Below, piece after piece: positions 32,301 to 47,700 of a stretch of DNA of 64,000 nt (positions are counted from its first letter, which is position 1; every line of letters begins with the position of its first letter). The translations under genes were made by a program, and so were the position numbers. This DNA comes from Hepsetus odoe. Lineage: Eukaryota > Chordata > Actinopteri > Characiformes > Hepsetidae. The notes below the pieces were generated by a model, which was given only the letters and a program-made list of their open reading frames with translations, made no database searches and was not told where the DNA came from. The stretch lies in the NCBI GenBank assembly GCA_017165825.1, contig CM029370.1, positions 21,694,186-21,758,185 of the forward strand. The letters are read 5' to 3'.

Positions 32301-34948
32301 ATCATGGTGGGCATGGAAGCGGATTTAGGAGGAGCATGAGTACTGACAGAGGAAGGAAACAGGGGAGGTGGTGGTGGTGGTGGCGGAGGTGGAGGTGGAG
32401 GTGAATGAAGATGGCCATTAAGAGGCATGTTGTGCTCATTCAACACCTCTGGAGGAGGAGGAGGTGGAAACTCTGGAGAGGAATTTAAAGAAAGTGGAAT
32501 CATAGAAGACTCCTGCTGTGGGGTAGAGGGCAAAGTAGGAGCAGGTATAGGAGATAATGTCTGACTAGTAGTGTGCACAGGGCTGGAAGGAGGAAGAGGT
32601 GGAGGAAAATATGTGGGGCTGAGAGGAGCAAGAGGCATTGATGAAGGAGGCAGCGGTGGAGGTGGCGGTGGAATGTTGTTTTTGACAGAATCTGAGGTAT
32701 TAGAAGAAAGTGATGTGGATGAAGAGGAAATAGACACAGAAGACAGCAAAGATGACTTCCTTTCAGGCACACGTGGCTTTGGCTTGCAGCCTGAGGGTGA
32801 CTTGGACCTCATGAAGGAGGGAACAGGAGTACCAGCAGTTGGAGTGTTGGACTGACTTGAATATCCGCTTGAGGGAGAGGTCAAGCGATGCAACCTGTCC
32901 GGTGAGGAAGTGTTCGCCTGAGGCTTCACTGATACATCACCCTGTGCAGAAGGAAGGGTAGTCTGGGTACCATTGTGCAAACCCTGTCCATCTGCCATCC
33001 TGCTTGTTTGTCCGCCACTAGATACTGAGTTAGTACGAGGAGGTGACTGTGTCTGATCACCATGCGGGCGAGGGTAATCCATATAATAGCCCCAAGACTC
33101 TGCATAGTCAGAACGCAGACTGCTAGTGTCACTGTGTGATGGTGTGACATGACAGATGGAGTAAACATTGGCTACCCCTACAGCTGACACTCCACTGCTT
33201 CCTGCACTGACACTACTCTGGCTCCTAGAGCGCAGCATCCAAGGGTCTTCATAGTCACTGCAAGGGCTTTGAGATGGTGAGGAGGAAGATCCTTTTCCTT
33301 TTAGCCCATTCTGTAGAGACTGCTGTAATGTAGCAATCAAAGACTCATTAAGGACTGAGCCATTTTTAGCTTCTGCTAAACCATTAGCACCACTGAAGTT
33401 TTTAGGCTTTCGGCGCAAAGAGTCTGTGCGTGCTGGTGGCAAGGGTGGCTTCTTATACTTGCGAAGCGAGATGGAGCGAGACAGTGATTGGTCACTGTAC
33501 AAGCTAGTGCGGTCTTCTTGTTGACCTATGCCTTCATACATACTGTGTCTTGTTGCCCTGCCTGCAATGCTATGACTTTTTGACCTGAGGCCTGAGTCCA
33601 GGTGCATGGAAGTGTAGTAGCCATCATTGTCCATGGAGTAAAGTGAGCTAGAATCTGTGCCTTTAGAGGAGTGTTCCAGGCTGTTGTAGAGATGATTGAT
33701 AGGGGTGGAGCAGCTGGAGGTGAGCATCCTTCTGGGCAGCACATTCTCAGGGGTGTCGTAAATCCAGTGCTCATCCGAAGACACTGTTCCTGCAGCAATC
33801 GTACTTTGACTATGCAAGCTGCTATCCGAATGGCTAGTCTCCTGCATGTTTGACTCTGCTGTTTCAGGACCTGTGGCCAAAGTGGTGGAGCTCTCTCCAT
33901 TGACAGACGATGCTATGCTGAGAGGCCTTGTGTGCAGTTTTTGCCCTGGGCTTGATGTAGTGTGAAGGGCGATGACTTCAGCTGAACATGACAATGTGGC
34001 ATTGGGGATGAGTGATGTTGAGTATGCTGCATGAGGAGAAACCATACAAGCAGGACCAGTGACACTCTCCCACTCTCCCTGTGAGCTCCTCACCTCTTGT
34101 GATTTTGGGCGACCTGGAGTGTTTGTCTTAGGAGCATTCCTCATGTGAACTACAGTCTCATCAACCTGGAGTTTTCCAATCTGACGAGGTGCTGTTGGAG
34201 TGCCATCCTCTGGCCTGTATGGAGTGCTGCTGTAGAGGGGCTCTGTATTCAGAGAGACTCTTGCTCCCCGTGGCAAGCTGTGAAAACGCTGGGCATCACC
34301 ATTGAAGCACGGAGCCATGACATGTGTGAGTGATCCGGAGGAGCGGCCATCTGATACTGTAGATATATTGGTGGCAGATGTGGAGATGCCAGCCATCTGA
34401 GCAGCAATCCCTTGTCCTCTCTGAGCCCGGATCCTCCTCATGGATGGTGGAACGATCTTTACCTCCTCAGTCTGGCAGCCAGAATCTCTCATCTCGGACC
34501 GCCTGATCGCGGAGCTCACACTACCAGAACGGCCCAGTGTCGAATACTGTCCAGGAATAAACATGGACTGTGGTCTTAGTTCCCCTCCTCGTCCTTTAGC
34601 TGCTGCAGGGAGTAACATCGATGAGAGATAATCATTAGCACTGCAACAGCTGCTCTTCTTTCCCTCCCTCCCTTTTGCTCCTTTCTGACATTATCTGTCA
34701 ATCACACTGAACTCTGTATAGTGTGAATGCTAATTAAACTGATTGGCTACAGCCACATCTGACATGCTAATAACTTCTGGAAACTTTGAGTAGAACTGAC
34801 AGGCACACTGCCTAACCCTAAGACTGTTTATGCGAATGAGAATTTGCCTTTTGAGGATGGTCTTCCAAGATATGGGATGGGCAACAGATAAAGCAGCACA
34901 GATTCTCTATCTCTTTCTGTGTATCCTCTTTGTTTGTTTGTGTGTGTG

Positions 34949-34986
<38 letters not shown>

Positions 34987-37900
34987 TACACACATATACA
35001 TATACATACATACATACATACGCGAGTGTGTGTGAGTGTGCGTGTGTGTGTGTGTGTTACACACAGGGAAAAGTGAATTAACATACAACAACTGTTTTGA
35101 CATTCAAGCTGTTGGTCAAAGACTTATCCTAAAAGCATTTCTACCATGTAAGCTTTGCTTTTATCTGCAGAAAATTAGCACTGGTTTATGAAGAAGTTAC
35201 CCCGCCCCACCTCTGCATGAATAAACAGTAGAATGAGACTAAAACCCGATTTAATTTGGGTGGCTGTTAGCACAAGGTTGCTTAAAAGCTTGAGAAACCA
35301 ATGCTATACCCACGGCCATCTGTCCAGTGTTAAACACCAAAGGTTAGAACGGTTAAGGCATTAGACTCAAATTTACTGCTGACAACAGGAAAAAGGAGCT
35401 TAGAAAACAACACACTTTTAGTACTCTCAATATTCCTGAGAATCCAGCATTGGCGTGAGATAAAGTGGTGCTAAAGGTAAAAGTCGCTTGTCTAAAAATG
35501 CTTATCTTATGTGTATACACAAATAAATGCAGAAGGTGTGTGACCCTACTGTTTGCTTTCCCTGTGACCCTGGCCCTTCCCCCATCCTCTCTATTACACC
35601 ACAAGAGAACTATGAAGTGGTCTGCCAGAGGAATCTGGAAAGGGGATTAAATTGAGGCTTCAGTGTACTGTAGTGTGCTATGTGGTACACAGTGTGGTAT
35701 GTCATCTTTACAGCTGTGGCCAAGTATTAGCTCTCAGATACACAAACAGGAAACAGGCTGCAGTGGATCTAGGGGCTGTGACCCAGGGACAACACTGTAA
35801 ATGGATTAGTTCTGAATGAAGGTGCTGGAGATAATGTAATGAAAAAGGACACTACATGAATGATTGACGGTCAAATGGCATGATTCAAATAAAGCCAATG
35901 ATGAAGCTCTAATAAATGATACGGTGTCTGCAAAGATAAAAATTTGGAACACTAATTACCCTATGATGTAATGAATGAAAGCACTTATGAATCTTGGAAG
36001 TGTTGTATAAAGCACAATAGAGACTGCAGGATATGGTTATGGATTGGGGCAAGGATGGGTGTAGGAGTTTTATATAAAACATAAAACAGAAGCAAAAGGT
36101 AGTACTTTAATGACACTTGCAGAGGAAAGCAACTTTGGAGACTACACTAGTCTACACTAGATGCAAGGCGAAGTTTACATGAGGGCAGGCAAGGCAGGAG
36201 CAGCAGCGGTGAAAGCTGGCAGAGCCATACCATACCTAGTTCCTGCTGGATGTTGTCTGGCAGCCCTGATATAGTCTTTCTCCGTTTGACCTTCTTGGGT
36301 CGACGGGCCAGAGTGTCCGTGTTTAATAGGGATCGGCGCACGCTGGCCTGCCGGTCAAATGTCTCCCCTGGAGACCAGGTGAAGAGGGCAGGTATGGAGA
36401 GCAGACAGGCAAGGAGGGGGGGGCAGTTAGTGCATGCATTCCTCATGCTATGTACATATATGTATAAATAAACATGCACCCATCCGCACTGTGCAAGCAA
36501 AATAGGTGTCAAAAATATAGAATGAAAAAAATTAGATCCACAATCTGATTTCTATTTCTGTAGTCTGCTTTAAACTGACTTTAGGGATGAGAAAGTATAA
36601 ATTAAGCTTATGAAACCTAATGCATTTCATGATCTCAGTTAAAGCCCCTTTTAACTCATGTGTGTGCACGTCCACATTATCAGAGTAAAATATACCAGCA
36701 CATAGTGCTGGGGCTTTCTGTGTGATACTGTGTTAACCACAGTGCAATATTTCTTGTTAGATGTATTGCGGTTGAGCTTGCACACATGTGAAGAGTGGTG
36801 TTGGGATCCCTAGGAAAAAGCTTAATGTTTTTGTTTTGTCAGAATAAAAGTAAAGGGTGATTAAAGGGTATATTCCAACTCCTGTGTTTGTCTGGGGATT
36901 ATGAGCTTAGACAATGGAATATCCACCTTTGGTAAAAAGTGTACAAAGTCAAAGCTTAATCTATTCATGTGTACTCAGAACTGCATTAGATGTGAGAAAT
37001 GGATGCTCTGCATTGTGTGCTGTTGACAGACTGAACCAGAGATTGCTGGGAGTCTGAGGCAGGGGCATGTCTGGTAGACTGAATTATGTGTGTGTGTGAA
37101 AGCGGTTTAAATCTAATGCAGCTTCATTTTACTGAGTCATGGTGGAGCACTGTGAGACTAATACTTTACAAACGAAAAAAATTGCCTGTGCTGAGGCACA
37201 CTGTTTTCATATGGTGTTGTATGTTTTGTGTGTATGTAAGATTGATAAATGGGAGGATCTGTGCTTGACCTTTGGCACTTCATTCTAACAGAGAGAGAGA
37301 TCGGGAGAGAGATAACTAGAATAGAAAAGGTCAGTTTGACTGAGATATAGAAAGACAGAACAACAGTGAGAGACAGAGAGTAACACAGTCACTGTTTATT
37401 ATCAAAGATTTCAGATGTTAATATGTTAATGCAGACAAACATGCAACAGCCCAGTTATTACACACAATTATGGAGACACATTACACATAGAAGCCAAACT
37501 TTTTATTCTCCATTTGTAGAATAAAACCTGTTCAGCAGTAAACAATTGGAGTAAACACCAAGGAAACATAGAACTACCATTTCATATATTATGGGGGAAA
37601 AATGTCTCAAAACGATGTCTGAAGACTACGCACCTGCAGCTTACCTTGGATTTTTGTACAATACTATTGTTTCATATCAATGACTATTTGCTAAGTTATA
37701 TGTTATATAGCTATATGTTAAGTTAAATTCCATGTAATATTCACCTCCTTTCTGCGCTTTTTTGTTGCTCCTGTAACCCTGCAATATCCTTCAAAACTAA
37801 GGTTTAAATTTTTAACACCGTTCTTGCTAATGTAAACTGAATTAATCTTGGCATAATCCTTACCTTTGATGTTGAAACGTTTGATGGACAGTTGTGTGAG

Positions 37901-39592
37901 GGTGTGTCTTACCTGTGACGTTGATGGGTACGATGTCGGTTAATACAGCCTGAGCTTGCTGTCTCATCTTCTCTTCAGGTGTGGGAAGGGGCGGGGCCTT
38001 GTAGCATGGCGCCTGTCCATCAACTTCTTGTCCCTCTCCTGATACCGAAGTCTGGGCCTTCATTGGGTTGGAACTCTTCTCTTCTTCTGCAGAGGATGTA
38101 GTGGACTGGAGGAGAAAGAAGTGGAAGAAATGAGAGGGTTTGGACCAGAAGGGGTACACCTGAACTGCTAATGGAGATACAGAGATAAATGAGGGCAGTG
38201 ATAATAAACATCACTTTGACCTTGAGGATGATGTTCTTCTACAAAGTTTAAAACAGTTTTAAAAGCTTCTTTAACCCTCTTATATTTCTTGCTCAGCTTT
38301 AGATAGAAGCTCTTTATGGTCCACCTGACATTTGCAGCTCTAGGAGTACATCTAGCAGAGCCCTACCCCTCCACACGACCCAAAACACACACTCTCTCTC
38401 TCACACACACAGAAAATACAAACACTATATATAGTTACATTTATGTACACACACCATATAATGTCAGATTCCTTTACTAAGCAATGATGGTGTTTTAAAC
38501 AAAATGAGGATATTTTTCATTGACAAAAAAAACAACAACAAAAAAAACCCTCCACAGTCACGTAGATCACTCAGGCATTAAAATTCATCATGCATTATAA
38601 TTCCTGAATGGGTGTCCTCCTTGCAGCTGAGCGACAAGTTTAATTGTTGCTGCTGGATTCACTCTCTCACACCTGGGCCTCAGAGACCTCCACAACAACG
38701 TAGATCACTAAAGTATCTATTTTCCAACACTATAATCAGTACTTTGGCTGTGCTAATTAAATCAAATTCAGCTCAAGGTCTTCATGTTATTTGCAGCATC
38801 TCTTGTTTGATTGATACCACAAATATATTTTTTTAATCTGTTAATAAAGAATATTAATGAAGAGAAATATTATCCATTATGTAACAACTTAATCACTCTG
38901 TTAACTGTGTAAATGAATTTAAAATAGTACAGCAAAACAAAATGAATAAGTCTCAGCTTGGAGAATCTGCCACAATGCTGTCACTGCAATAATGAAAACA
39001 CTACTATGAAAATGCAAATAACCTTTGCTAAACCTCTCCCATCCAAAACAGTGGAGAAAAAGAAAGGGGCCAAGACAGAGACTGGGGGGGGGGGGGGGGG
39101 AGTAGAAGGCAGATACACATACAGAGATGAAAAATGAATACGAGAGAGAGGAAGTATGTAAATGAATGAAGCAGTGAATGACAGAACTCAAGAGTCATCA
39201 AAAAGTGAGTTGTCAGTATTGGAGGCCGAGGAGGTCAGTCAGTCATTTTCTGCCGCTTGTCCCAAGCGGGGTCGCGGGGGAGTGCTGGAGTCCATCCCAG
39301 CTTCACACAGGGCGAAGGACGGGGGACACACCCTGGACAGGTCGCTAGCCCATCGCAGGGAGGAGCATGACGGGGACGGCAGCTTGCTCAAGGGTACCTC
39401 AGGGCAACCTATTGGGAAGGGGTTCGAACCTCCGATCCTCCGACTAGGATCCTAACCACTAGGCCACCGCTGCCCGCCGAGGAGGTCAAAAGTAAAAAAA
39501 AAACAGAACTATGAGGAACCTCACTACAACCTTTCTGAAAGGATCTGACCCTTGGGGGACCATGTAGTGCAGCGTGTATGAGAGAGAAAGCA

Positions 39593-39625
<33 letters not shown>

Positions 39626-39634
39626 AAATGGAGT

Positions 39635-39684
<50 letters not shown>

Positions 39685-41691
39685 CAGACAGAAAGACAGA
39701 CAGACAGATAGATAGATAGACAGACAGACAGATGGATACATAGATAAATTGACAGACAGATATATAGCTAGAAAGAAAGAGAGAGGATGCAGCAGATAAT
39801 TTTGCACTAAAATTTAGGAGAATAAAAAACAATAAAGCTAAAAAGATTGTAAAAATAACATATGATCCCTTGCTCCAGCAGAGGGCAGCAAATTCATATA
39901 TGTTCAATTCACCACTCACAATTGCATCACTGTCACAAATTATACTGCTTCCAGAAAATGCCCAGTGCGAGTTCATGGAAAACTCAAGGATGCAACAGCC
40001 AGATGATCTCACCTTATTATCAGCTTCATCATCTTCAACATCTTCATCTTCCTGCTGGCTGCTATGAGAATATGAAGAGCCTGAGAAGGTGGGGCCCTGG
40101 GAGTAGTACTGCGAGCTGCGGAAGCCATCCTTCCTCAGCTTATCACATTCTGCAAAACGTACACAAAAACACACACAATCTGCCTGATGAGAAAAAAGAG
40201 GGGTTAAAAATGTCACCTTCGTATACTACCTTGATAGCTGATGAACAGCTGTGTTGTGTTAATTAATAAATTACAAGACAGCTCCCTACAGTATTATTAA
40301 TGAACTGGGCCTTCTTATGTATAGACTGACAAAGCTGACAAAAAAATAAAATGCACTGTTCAAAAAGAAATAAGCATGTTATAAAGAAAGCTCACTTCCT
40401 GATAGACTACATCAAATAGACACAAGATAAACTGTTCCATGTGAATTTGAGTTCATGTGAGTTTAGAGGTTAGGAAATGATTATGGAAAAAACTAACTGT
40501 GACTATTTTTAATTCATGAGGGTTGCTTTCATAAATGGATCTGAGAAGAAATATTAAAATGCAAGAAAAGAAATATTGTTAAAGGCCCTTTTAACAGTTC
40601 ACTAACACAGGAACAAATGAGTATCCCACAACATCTTTTTAACAACTAATTAACTGTGTCCCTACACAGTGTGATGCTATCACATATAAGTCGTTGCAAT
40701 AACAGATGGATTGTGAAGTATCTGTTTTTAATCACAGCACCATGAGGCAATGGAAATAAATGAATGCAGTAATGGGGAGATCTCCCCAGACAAGCTTCCC
40801 TCTGACGCAGGTACACTTCCATATTTAGCCATCTTATCAGCACAATACAATGTGGACTAAAACAACCTCTAGTAATTACATGGCATGCTTTTAATATAAA
40901 TTAGTTACTGCTGGAGCGTGAGCTCAAATTCATAACACATGTTACAAAACATTCACGTGTAGCCTGGCAGGACAGCAGGCTGTGCGTTCATCACAGGATA
41001 AAATGCCTGTGTCAGTTTTTACACAGCAAGTTTTCCATCAACTAATCATCTGATTGCCAACAGGTGCAAGAGCTAAAATATACCTTATTTCAGGGAAATG
41101 TATGAAATTACTGCTGAAGGACTGATAGCAGACCAGTATTAGCACTGATTCTCCTGCACTCTGTTAAACCACATTATGTAATCTACAGACACAACAAGGA
41201 CACAATGCTGATTTCCTCGATAACATGTGACTGGGATGGGTGCATTTTACATGATCAAATACCCCATTGATTTTTTTAAGGCTTGGTGACCTCTGACTAA
41301 TTAGTCAGATAAGCCTCCAAAAGCCATCAAACTTTCTTTGTGAAATTAAGTTTACTTTTATTTACTAGTTCATATAACATGACTATGTGCAACTGGAAAG
41401 TCATGCTATAGGTGTGCACACACCCAGTGCTTCAGGTGGGTTTATGCTTTCTGCTGACCCAAACAACAGAACACAAACACTGTGGTACGGGGGACCTGAG
41501 TGGCAGCTCAGCTTTCATTCAAGAAGAGCAAGAAAAACAGGCTAGAAGCAGAAGCATCAGAGGGAGAAGAAAGGAAAATGAGAAGGAGGAAATAGAAGAA
41601 AGGTAATGAAGAGATGAGCTACCAAATGAGGTAATGTAATACATATGATGTATAGAATTCCTTCTGCTCCTTCTGGACTACCCTCTCTCTC

Positions 41692-41738
<47 letters not shown>

Positions 41739-44700
41739 CTTTGTCTTTATTCCCCTTCTGTTGTTTTATCCTTAAGATTACAGAAAGCCAGCTCCCCATA
41801 CATATTTTCTAGTTTATTCTACTGTCCAGGCCTATGTCACTTTAGGCTAGCCTAGGCACCTGCTAGTGTTTAATTAAATACATTCTCACATCCACCAGCT
41901 GCTCTGCAGTTTGTCCAGGCTGTGTTGGCTTACCACTGAGCCTGGATCAGCTCTAGCTAAATGCTTACTGACCTCATACAGCAGCATGCCCTGTCTGGCC
42001 TCAGATCCATTCAACACCATTCACACATTAGAGTCAGTGGAGGGCCATTTCACAGGTGTCTAGCGTACTGGGCTGAGAGTAGAAGGTAACACTACACTGT
42101 GTATTTGCCTGTAGACCTCCAGACTTAGCAGTCATGTGGTTTCAGTACTGCATAACTTATTTAAACTGTCAACTAACTTCAACTTAGTTAAAATAACTAC
42201 TTTAATCATGCTGTTCCTATGTTACACATTATATGGGGACATAGCTTTAGAGTAAAAAGAGTTGTATCTGGAAATTGTATTTTTTATGCAGAACGCCCTA
42301 AAGATGATCGATTCAATTACACAAGAAAAGACAAAGCAAGCACTTAATATAAATCTTTAGCCCAGTACTACTGGACTGAAGTAATATATAACAGAGTTGT
42401 ATGTATTTGTTTTTCGAGAACTCCTACCTCTGAGAGCTGTTTTGAGATTGACTTTAGCTTGTCGGTGCAGTTCCTCCACACAGGCTGGTCTTGATGTGGG
42501 CAAGAACACATTCTCCTGCTGGTGCCAAGGCGCTGTATAATGAACTGTCCACTTACTCTCCTCATCCAAATTAGACACAGCTACAGAGAAAGACAGAAAA
42601 ACTAGTTAAAATCATAAAAAATTAAATAATATAAAATACTGATGCAAATGTACAATGAGGGAAAGAAAAACCTGTGTTTTTTCACATATGATGGGATCAC
42701 CTCAGACAATACTTTCTGAGAGTTTGCAGAGAGCAAATACTGGAAGCAAGATTAGAAACTTCAGGAAATCTACATGGATATAAGAATACACTGTACCACA
42801 GGCCGTATGATATAGACTGCAGGAGATAATAATAAAACTTAAAAATGCCTTTAACTATATAACTCAGAATGCCTGACCACTAAAGCAAAAGTCACTAGTT
42901 AGGTCCTCACTCACCACCAAAATTTCACTCACTTCATGAGCAAAACCTTTTGAACACTTTCCCTGCCTGTGTTCAGTAACAATCCAGCTTTTGAGGAGGG
43001 CCTGAAATACCTGTCCTATGGAGCCTAAGAAAAAGGAGTGTGTTCAATCTCCAAATGGGCCGTTAAGCACTCCTTGGGGGCAAATGAGTAGGGGAAGACC
43101 CTTGGAGCTCACAGCATGAGTCCAGAAACCCGCACTACCAAAAGGCCAGTGGCCTGACTCAGAAAGGAAGAAGCATTTAGCCAGGTGTGAACAGCAAACT
43201 GCTGGGGGGCCACAGGTGCTGCTGAGCCATTAACAGGCTGAAATGAAAGCAGAAACAGTTGCCAGACCTGTGGAGCTGCAGAGGCTTTACAGTTGTTAAC
43301 TGAGCTAATTCATGAGTACACAAAAAAGTTGTTATAATACACACCTTACAAGTGGCCTATATGTACCCTTTCACACAGTTGCTCAGCAGCTACTGCAAAC
43401 CTGCATGCTTCATTCCTTTATTATTCACAGTTCACAGTATAGTGACTTCTGCAATTATCAGCCTGGCCATGTGGCTTCATCGAGCTGTACAAAAGCAGCA
43501 ATCTTCAAACAGACCAATTCCATCTTTAAAGCCAGCTGATTTAAATACACACAGTACTTTGATTGCTGTCCATTTTTTTTTTAATGAAGTGCTTCTTTCA
43601 GTACTTAGAATCGTTACTAATAAGTAATTAATACAACTGGTAATAAAGTTTATACTGGATTTGAATAGAAGTGCTGACACATCCGGGGTACAAGTACATT
43701 TACATTTACGGCATTTAGCTGACACTCTTATCTAGAGTGACTTACATTGCTTAACTACAGGGAGAGTCCCCCTGGAGCAACTTGGGGTTAAGGGCTTTGC
43801 TCTGTATCCCAATGGTGGTAGTGCGCTTTGGTCGGAGGTGGGAGACTTCTTGGTCTGTAGTCGAATATCCTACCACTAGACCAGATTATATTGTCTAATA
43901 TAATGTAATGCCACACCTGCTGTAAACTATAAATTGGCTGGTAAATTAAATCTCTTAAATATTGAGTGGATCTTACTTTTCTGTATGCACATTTTACATG
44001 TTTGCTATTGAGTGTGTGTGTATGTGTGTGTACAGAAACGAGCATCATTATCAGGAGCATAAATGCACATATAAGGCACACGGTCAATACACACAGTTCC
44101 AGGACAAGAGATGAGGGTTCAAAGAGTAGCACTGTCTTTTGATCTGTCCCTAAACTAAATATCAAAAGAAATCCCCATACAGGTAGGCTGGGTGCTGAAA
44201 GCACAGTCTGCAGAAACTTGAAAGAGAGGAGCAAACAACCCTGCATTGTTCCCAACATCAATAACCTAATCAAACAGAGCCCACGTTCATACTAAAGCCT
44301 GTTCACTATCTCTGTATTTCACCAAACACACACACACACACACACACATCACTTTTATTGAACACGTGGAATCCCTGGTTAGACTGGTCTATTGAATCTA
44401 GCATTCATCAATGAGCAGAGACAGGAACAGGAAGACCCATACTGTAATCTAATCAATACCCTTTATTCTGGTTTGATTCATTTAAATGTGCAAATAATAA
44501 CAACTCAAAGCATTTAATCAGTGTTAGAACAAAATCATTTATCTCTTTTCTTTTTACCTTAATTTAAATATGCTAGCTGCCCTTTACACTGTGCCCAGTT
44601 TCACAATGACTGACAGAAATGGTGCTTATAACAGAATCCAGTACTAGCATTCTTAAATGTAAGAAATTTTTATTTCTTTCTAAACTCTGCACACGAATCC

Positions 44701-47700
44701 CTCACTCAAAAAATAAAACAACCACGTGTACAACTGATTACTTCTGTGGCAGTCAACGGGCAACTGAGGCTGCAAAAGAGAGGCAGATACATCCTTACAC
44801 ACACAGGCACTCTCACATCCAAACATGTATGCGATCGCTCACATCACTCAGGGCAGGCTAATTAAAAAACAGCACTCTGATACAACACAAATATAATACT
44901 GCACACAGCCTACACTGCATGTCAGCCTGCAAGCAAATACACCCAACATATTTAGAGGCATTCAACAAGTACAAAAAATAACTAATGACAGAGAAAATAA
45001 AGAAGAAAGAGCAGCTCAATGACTGCTTCCTTACCCTTCCTTTTAAAGTATTTAATTACAGACTTGAGCGAAGTCCCGATGAACACCATTATTCCAGTGT
45101 GTATATGTGTGCATGTGTATATATGTGTTGTCTCTCCCACACACAACTCTGTCTGTGCTTCTCTCCATCACATCAGAATCCCCCAATCCATCCAGCCCCT
45201 CCTACTATCACAAACACACACAGTTAGCCCAGCCCTGGGACACCCCCCCTACACACACACACACACAAACTCGCACACACACATCACAAGGGGTGGGGTG
45301 CAGCCTCTCTGTGCATCTGTGCTTTGGTTACCAGGGAGCTTTGCCTGTCTGGTGTGTGTGAGTGTGTGTGTGTTTTGTTTTATCGCAGTGGTCATAGAAC
45401 CAATCAGAACTTCCGTTTATAGCTATATAGTATTTCAAACTACTCAGGAGAGTTACTTGTGGCTGTGTATTATGTGTATGTGTGTGTGTTTTGGCAAGCT
45501 CACTCTTAACTTAGGGACAGAAGGAGTAGTTCTCCCACTGATAAGCCTGCTTGCTGTGTTTGCACACGGCTGATAAATCTGTGCCACTAGAATATAGATC
45601 ACATACAGTCTGCCCATTATACCCCCAAATCCCCTCCCTCCTTCTCACACACAAACATTTGTTTGTTTTTTATACCTTATCAGGACTTTAGATCACACCT
45701 ATGTCCCATATGTATTATCCAACCCTGGATAATGTCTTGGGAAACTAAGACAATCAAGTGTATCAAGACATTTATTTTGGCGGTAAACTTTAAAAATAAA
45801 AAAACAAACACCAAGAATGGATTAAAGACAAATACATAAACAACAAATTGTGACTTGATGTTTATTTGTGTTACCTTAACCATTTCCAAATCTCTCTTCA
45901 GAAAGCCAAGCATTTACAGTTACCATCCAACACCTATTTTAGCTAAACAGTTCTTCATTAAATTTAATCAGCTAAACTGTGGATTCAAATTAATCCAGGC
46001 ATTGGCTCGTTAACTTCTAAATAGGGATGGAAAAACAAATTGTATCCTATACTTGTGATCCATCTTCTAATATTACTGTAAATTGTGGATACTGGCAGTT
46101 TATATATATATTGCGAAAATTGTATATTTAACTGGATAAAGTGCCGCACAAGTATTTGATAGATACATATCAATCAATCTTTAGGTAAAGGTTTTCAAAC
46201 TAGCACATTTAGTAGTTTCAAAACATTGTGTGACCTGAAAATGTATCATGACCGTCATTGTATCGTTTTTATTAATATATATTACATTGGCTGGCAAAAC
46301 TTGCTTACTGCCAAGATAAAGCATTTGAATCAACTAAGGCCTAAGACGTTTCCAAAGTGCTTTGTGTGTCCTCACTGTCTTAACCTATATCCTATCCACC
46401 TTCCCTAAAATATATGAAAACAAGCACACACATACACACTTAAAATTCACACCAATAAAACAGATATTGAGTTTGACCCTGTTTCTTTTCAGCTTGAAGG
46501 GTCTGGCTGGTTGGGGGTGGGGGCACAGCAGGATGTGAATGGCAGGAGGGGCTGAACGGGGGCTGAATGTGGAGCTGAATGGAGCCGCAAATGATGGGTG
46601 AATTAAACCCAACGCAGAGGGCACCCCTCCCCCAAACAACCTCTCAAACACACATGGTTCTCTTGCCTGTCTTGCTTTGGGGGTTTGGAAGCTAGAACTC
46701 TTCACTTATGATCGAGTAACAAGTGCGTTTATGTGAAAGAAAGTGTGTCATGAAAAAACAAACAAACAAACACAAAAAAAAAAACTCAGTGTCTCTTTTC
46801 ATTTCAGCACCAAACTCAAACAGAGGAGCTTTTCACTCAGAACAGGGCATGTCCACTCCTCTCTTCCGCTTGCTGCATCTCTCTCTCTCACTCTCTCTGT
46901 CTCCCTGATTGTGTGTCAGTTCCAAAACGTGTGTTTCCTGCTGCCTGGCACGCGTACAGTGTTAATGCTTTCTGGCATGAGACACTGTAATTACCACGCT
47001 ATTGTTCTGCACTCGTCTGCCACTGTAGGATTAGACACATCTCAGACATGATTAGAATTTGTCTATAAGAGTGCGTTTTCAGAAGCTTAAACTGATTCTT
47101 CAGTGTTTGACTGCCCAAGAAATGTTTTCTTTATGTGCACAGAAAAAGCAGGAGTTAAAGACTACTAAAAAGCAGCAGTATAATTACTGCAGAGTCCAAA
47201 AGCAGCTCAGAAAAGCCACAATTCACCAGAGCAAATTTGAACAAAAAATGGCTCTTTTTGGCATATTCCCACTCCTCCACACATTTCATCTGACAGACGC
47301 TACTCACTCACACACACCCACACAGGAAATATTCATCCATGTGTCATAGCTTTCTGTGTCTCCTTTTAAATGTCCGTTACAGTAACACTATAAAAGTTAT
47401 ATCACAATATATACAATATATAAGTATATGACAGTCACTTTCACCTGAAAAAAAAACTTTTTAAATGTTACTGTAGGTTAATGTCATAAAGACTTACATA
47501 AATGTCATGAATTCATTTGAATACTATCTTAAAGTGAAGTGTTACCAATACTACTAAATAATAATATATTTAGAGGCTGATTGGTGTACAGTATATTGTG
47601 CAGACCAGGCCTCAAAAGGACAGGTATTATTAGGTATATAAGGAGTGATTCAGTCTGGACTGATTATTGTGAGAGAGAGAAGAAAAAACAATCAGACCCA

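Noticed and set aside
32571..32855. Gly-rich plus-strand ORF
   Set aside because: It is the antisense of the nhsl1 proline-rich exon; glycine codons mirror the proline codons.
45019..45573. 184-codon plus-strand ORF in nhsl1 intron 1
   Set aside because: Dominated by CA/TG microsatellite translation (His-Thr and Cys-Val runs), with no domain and no homologue that I recognise.
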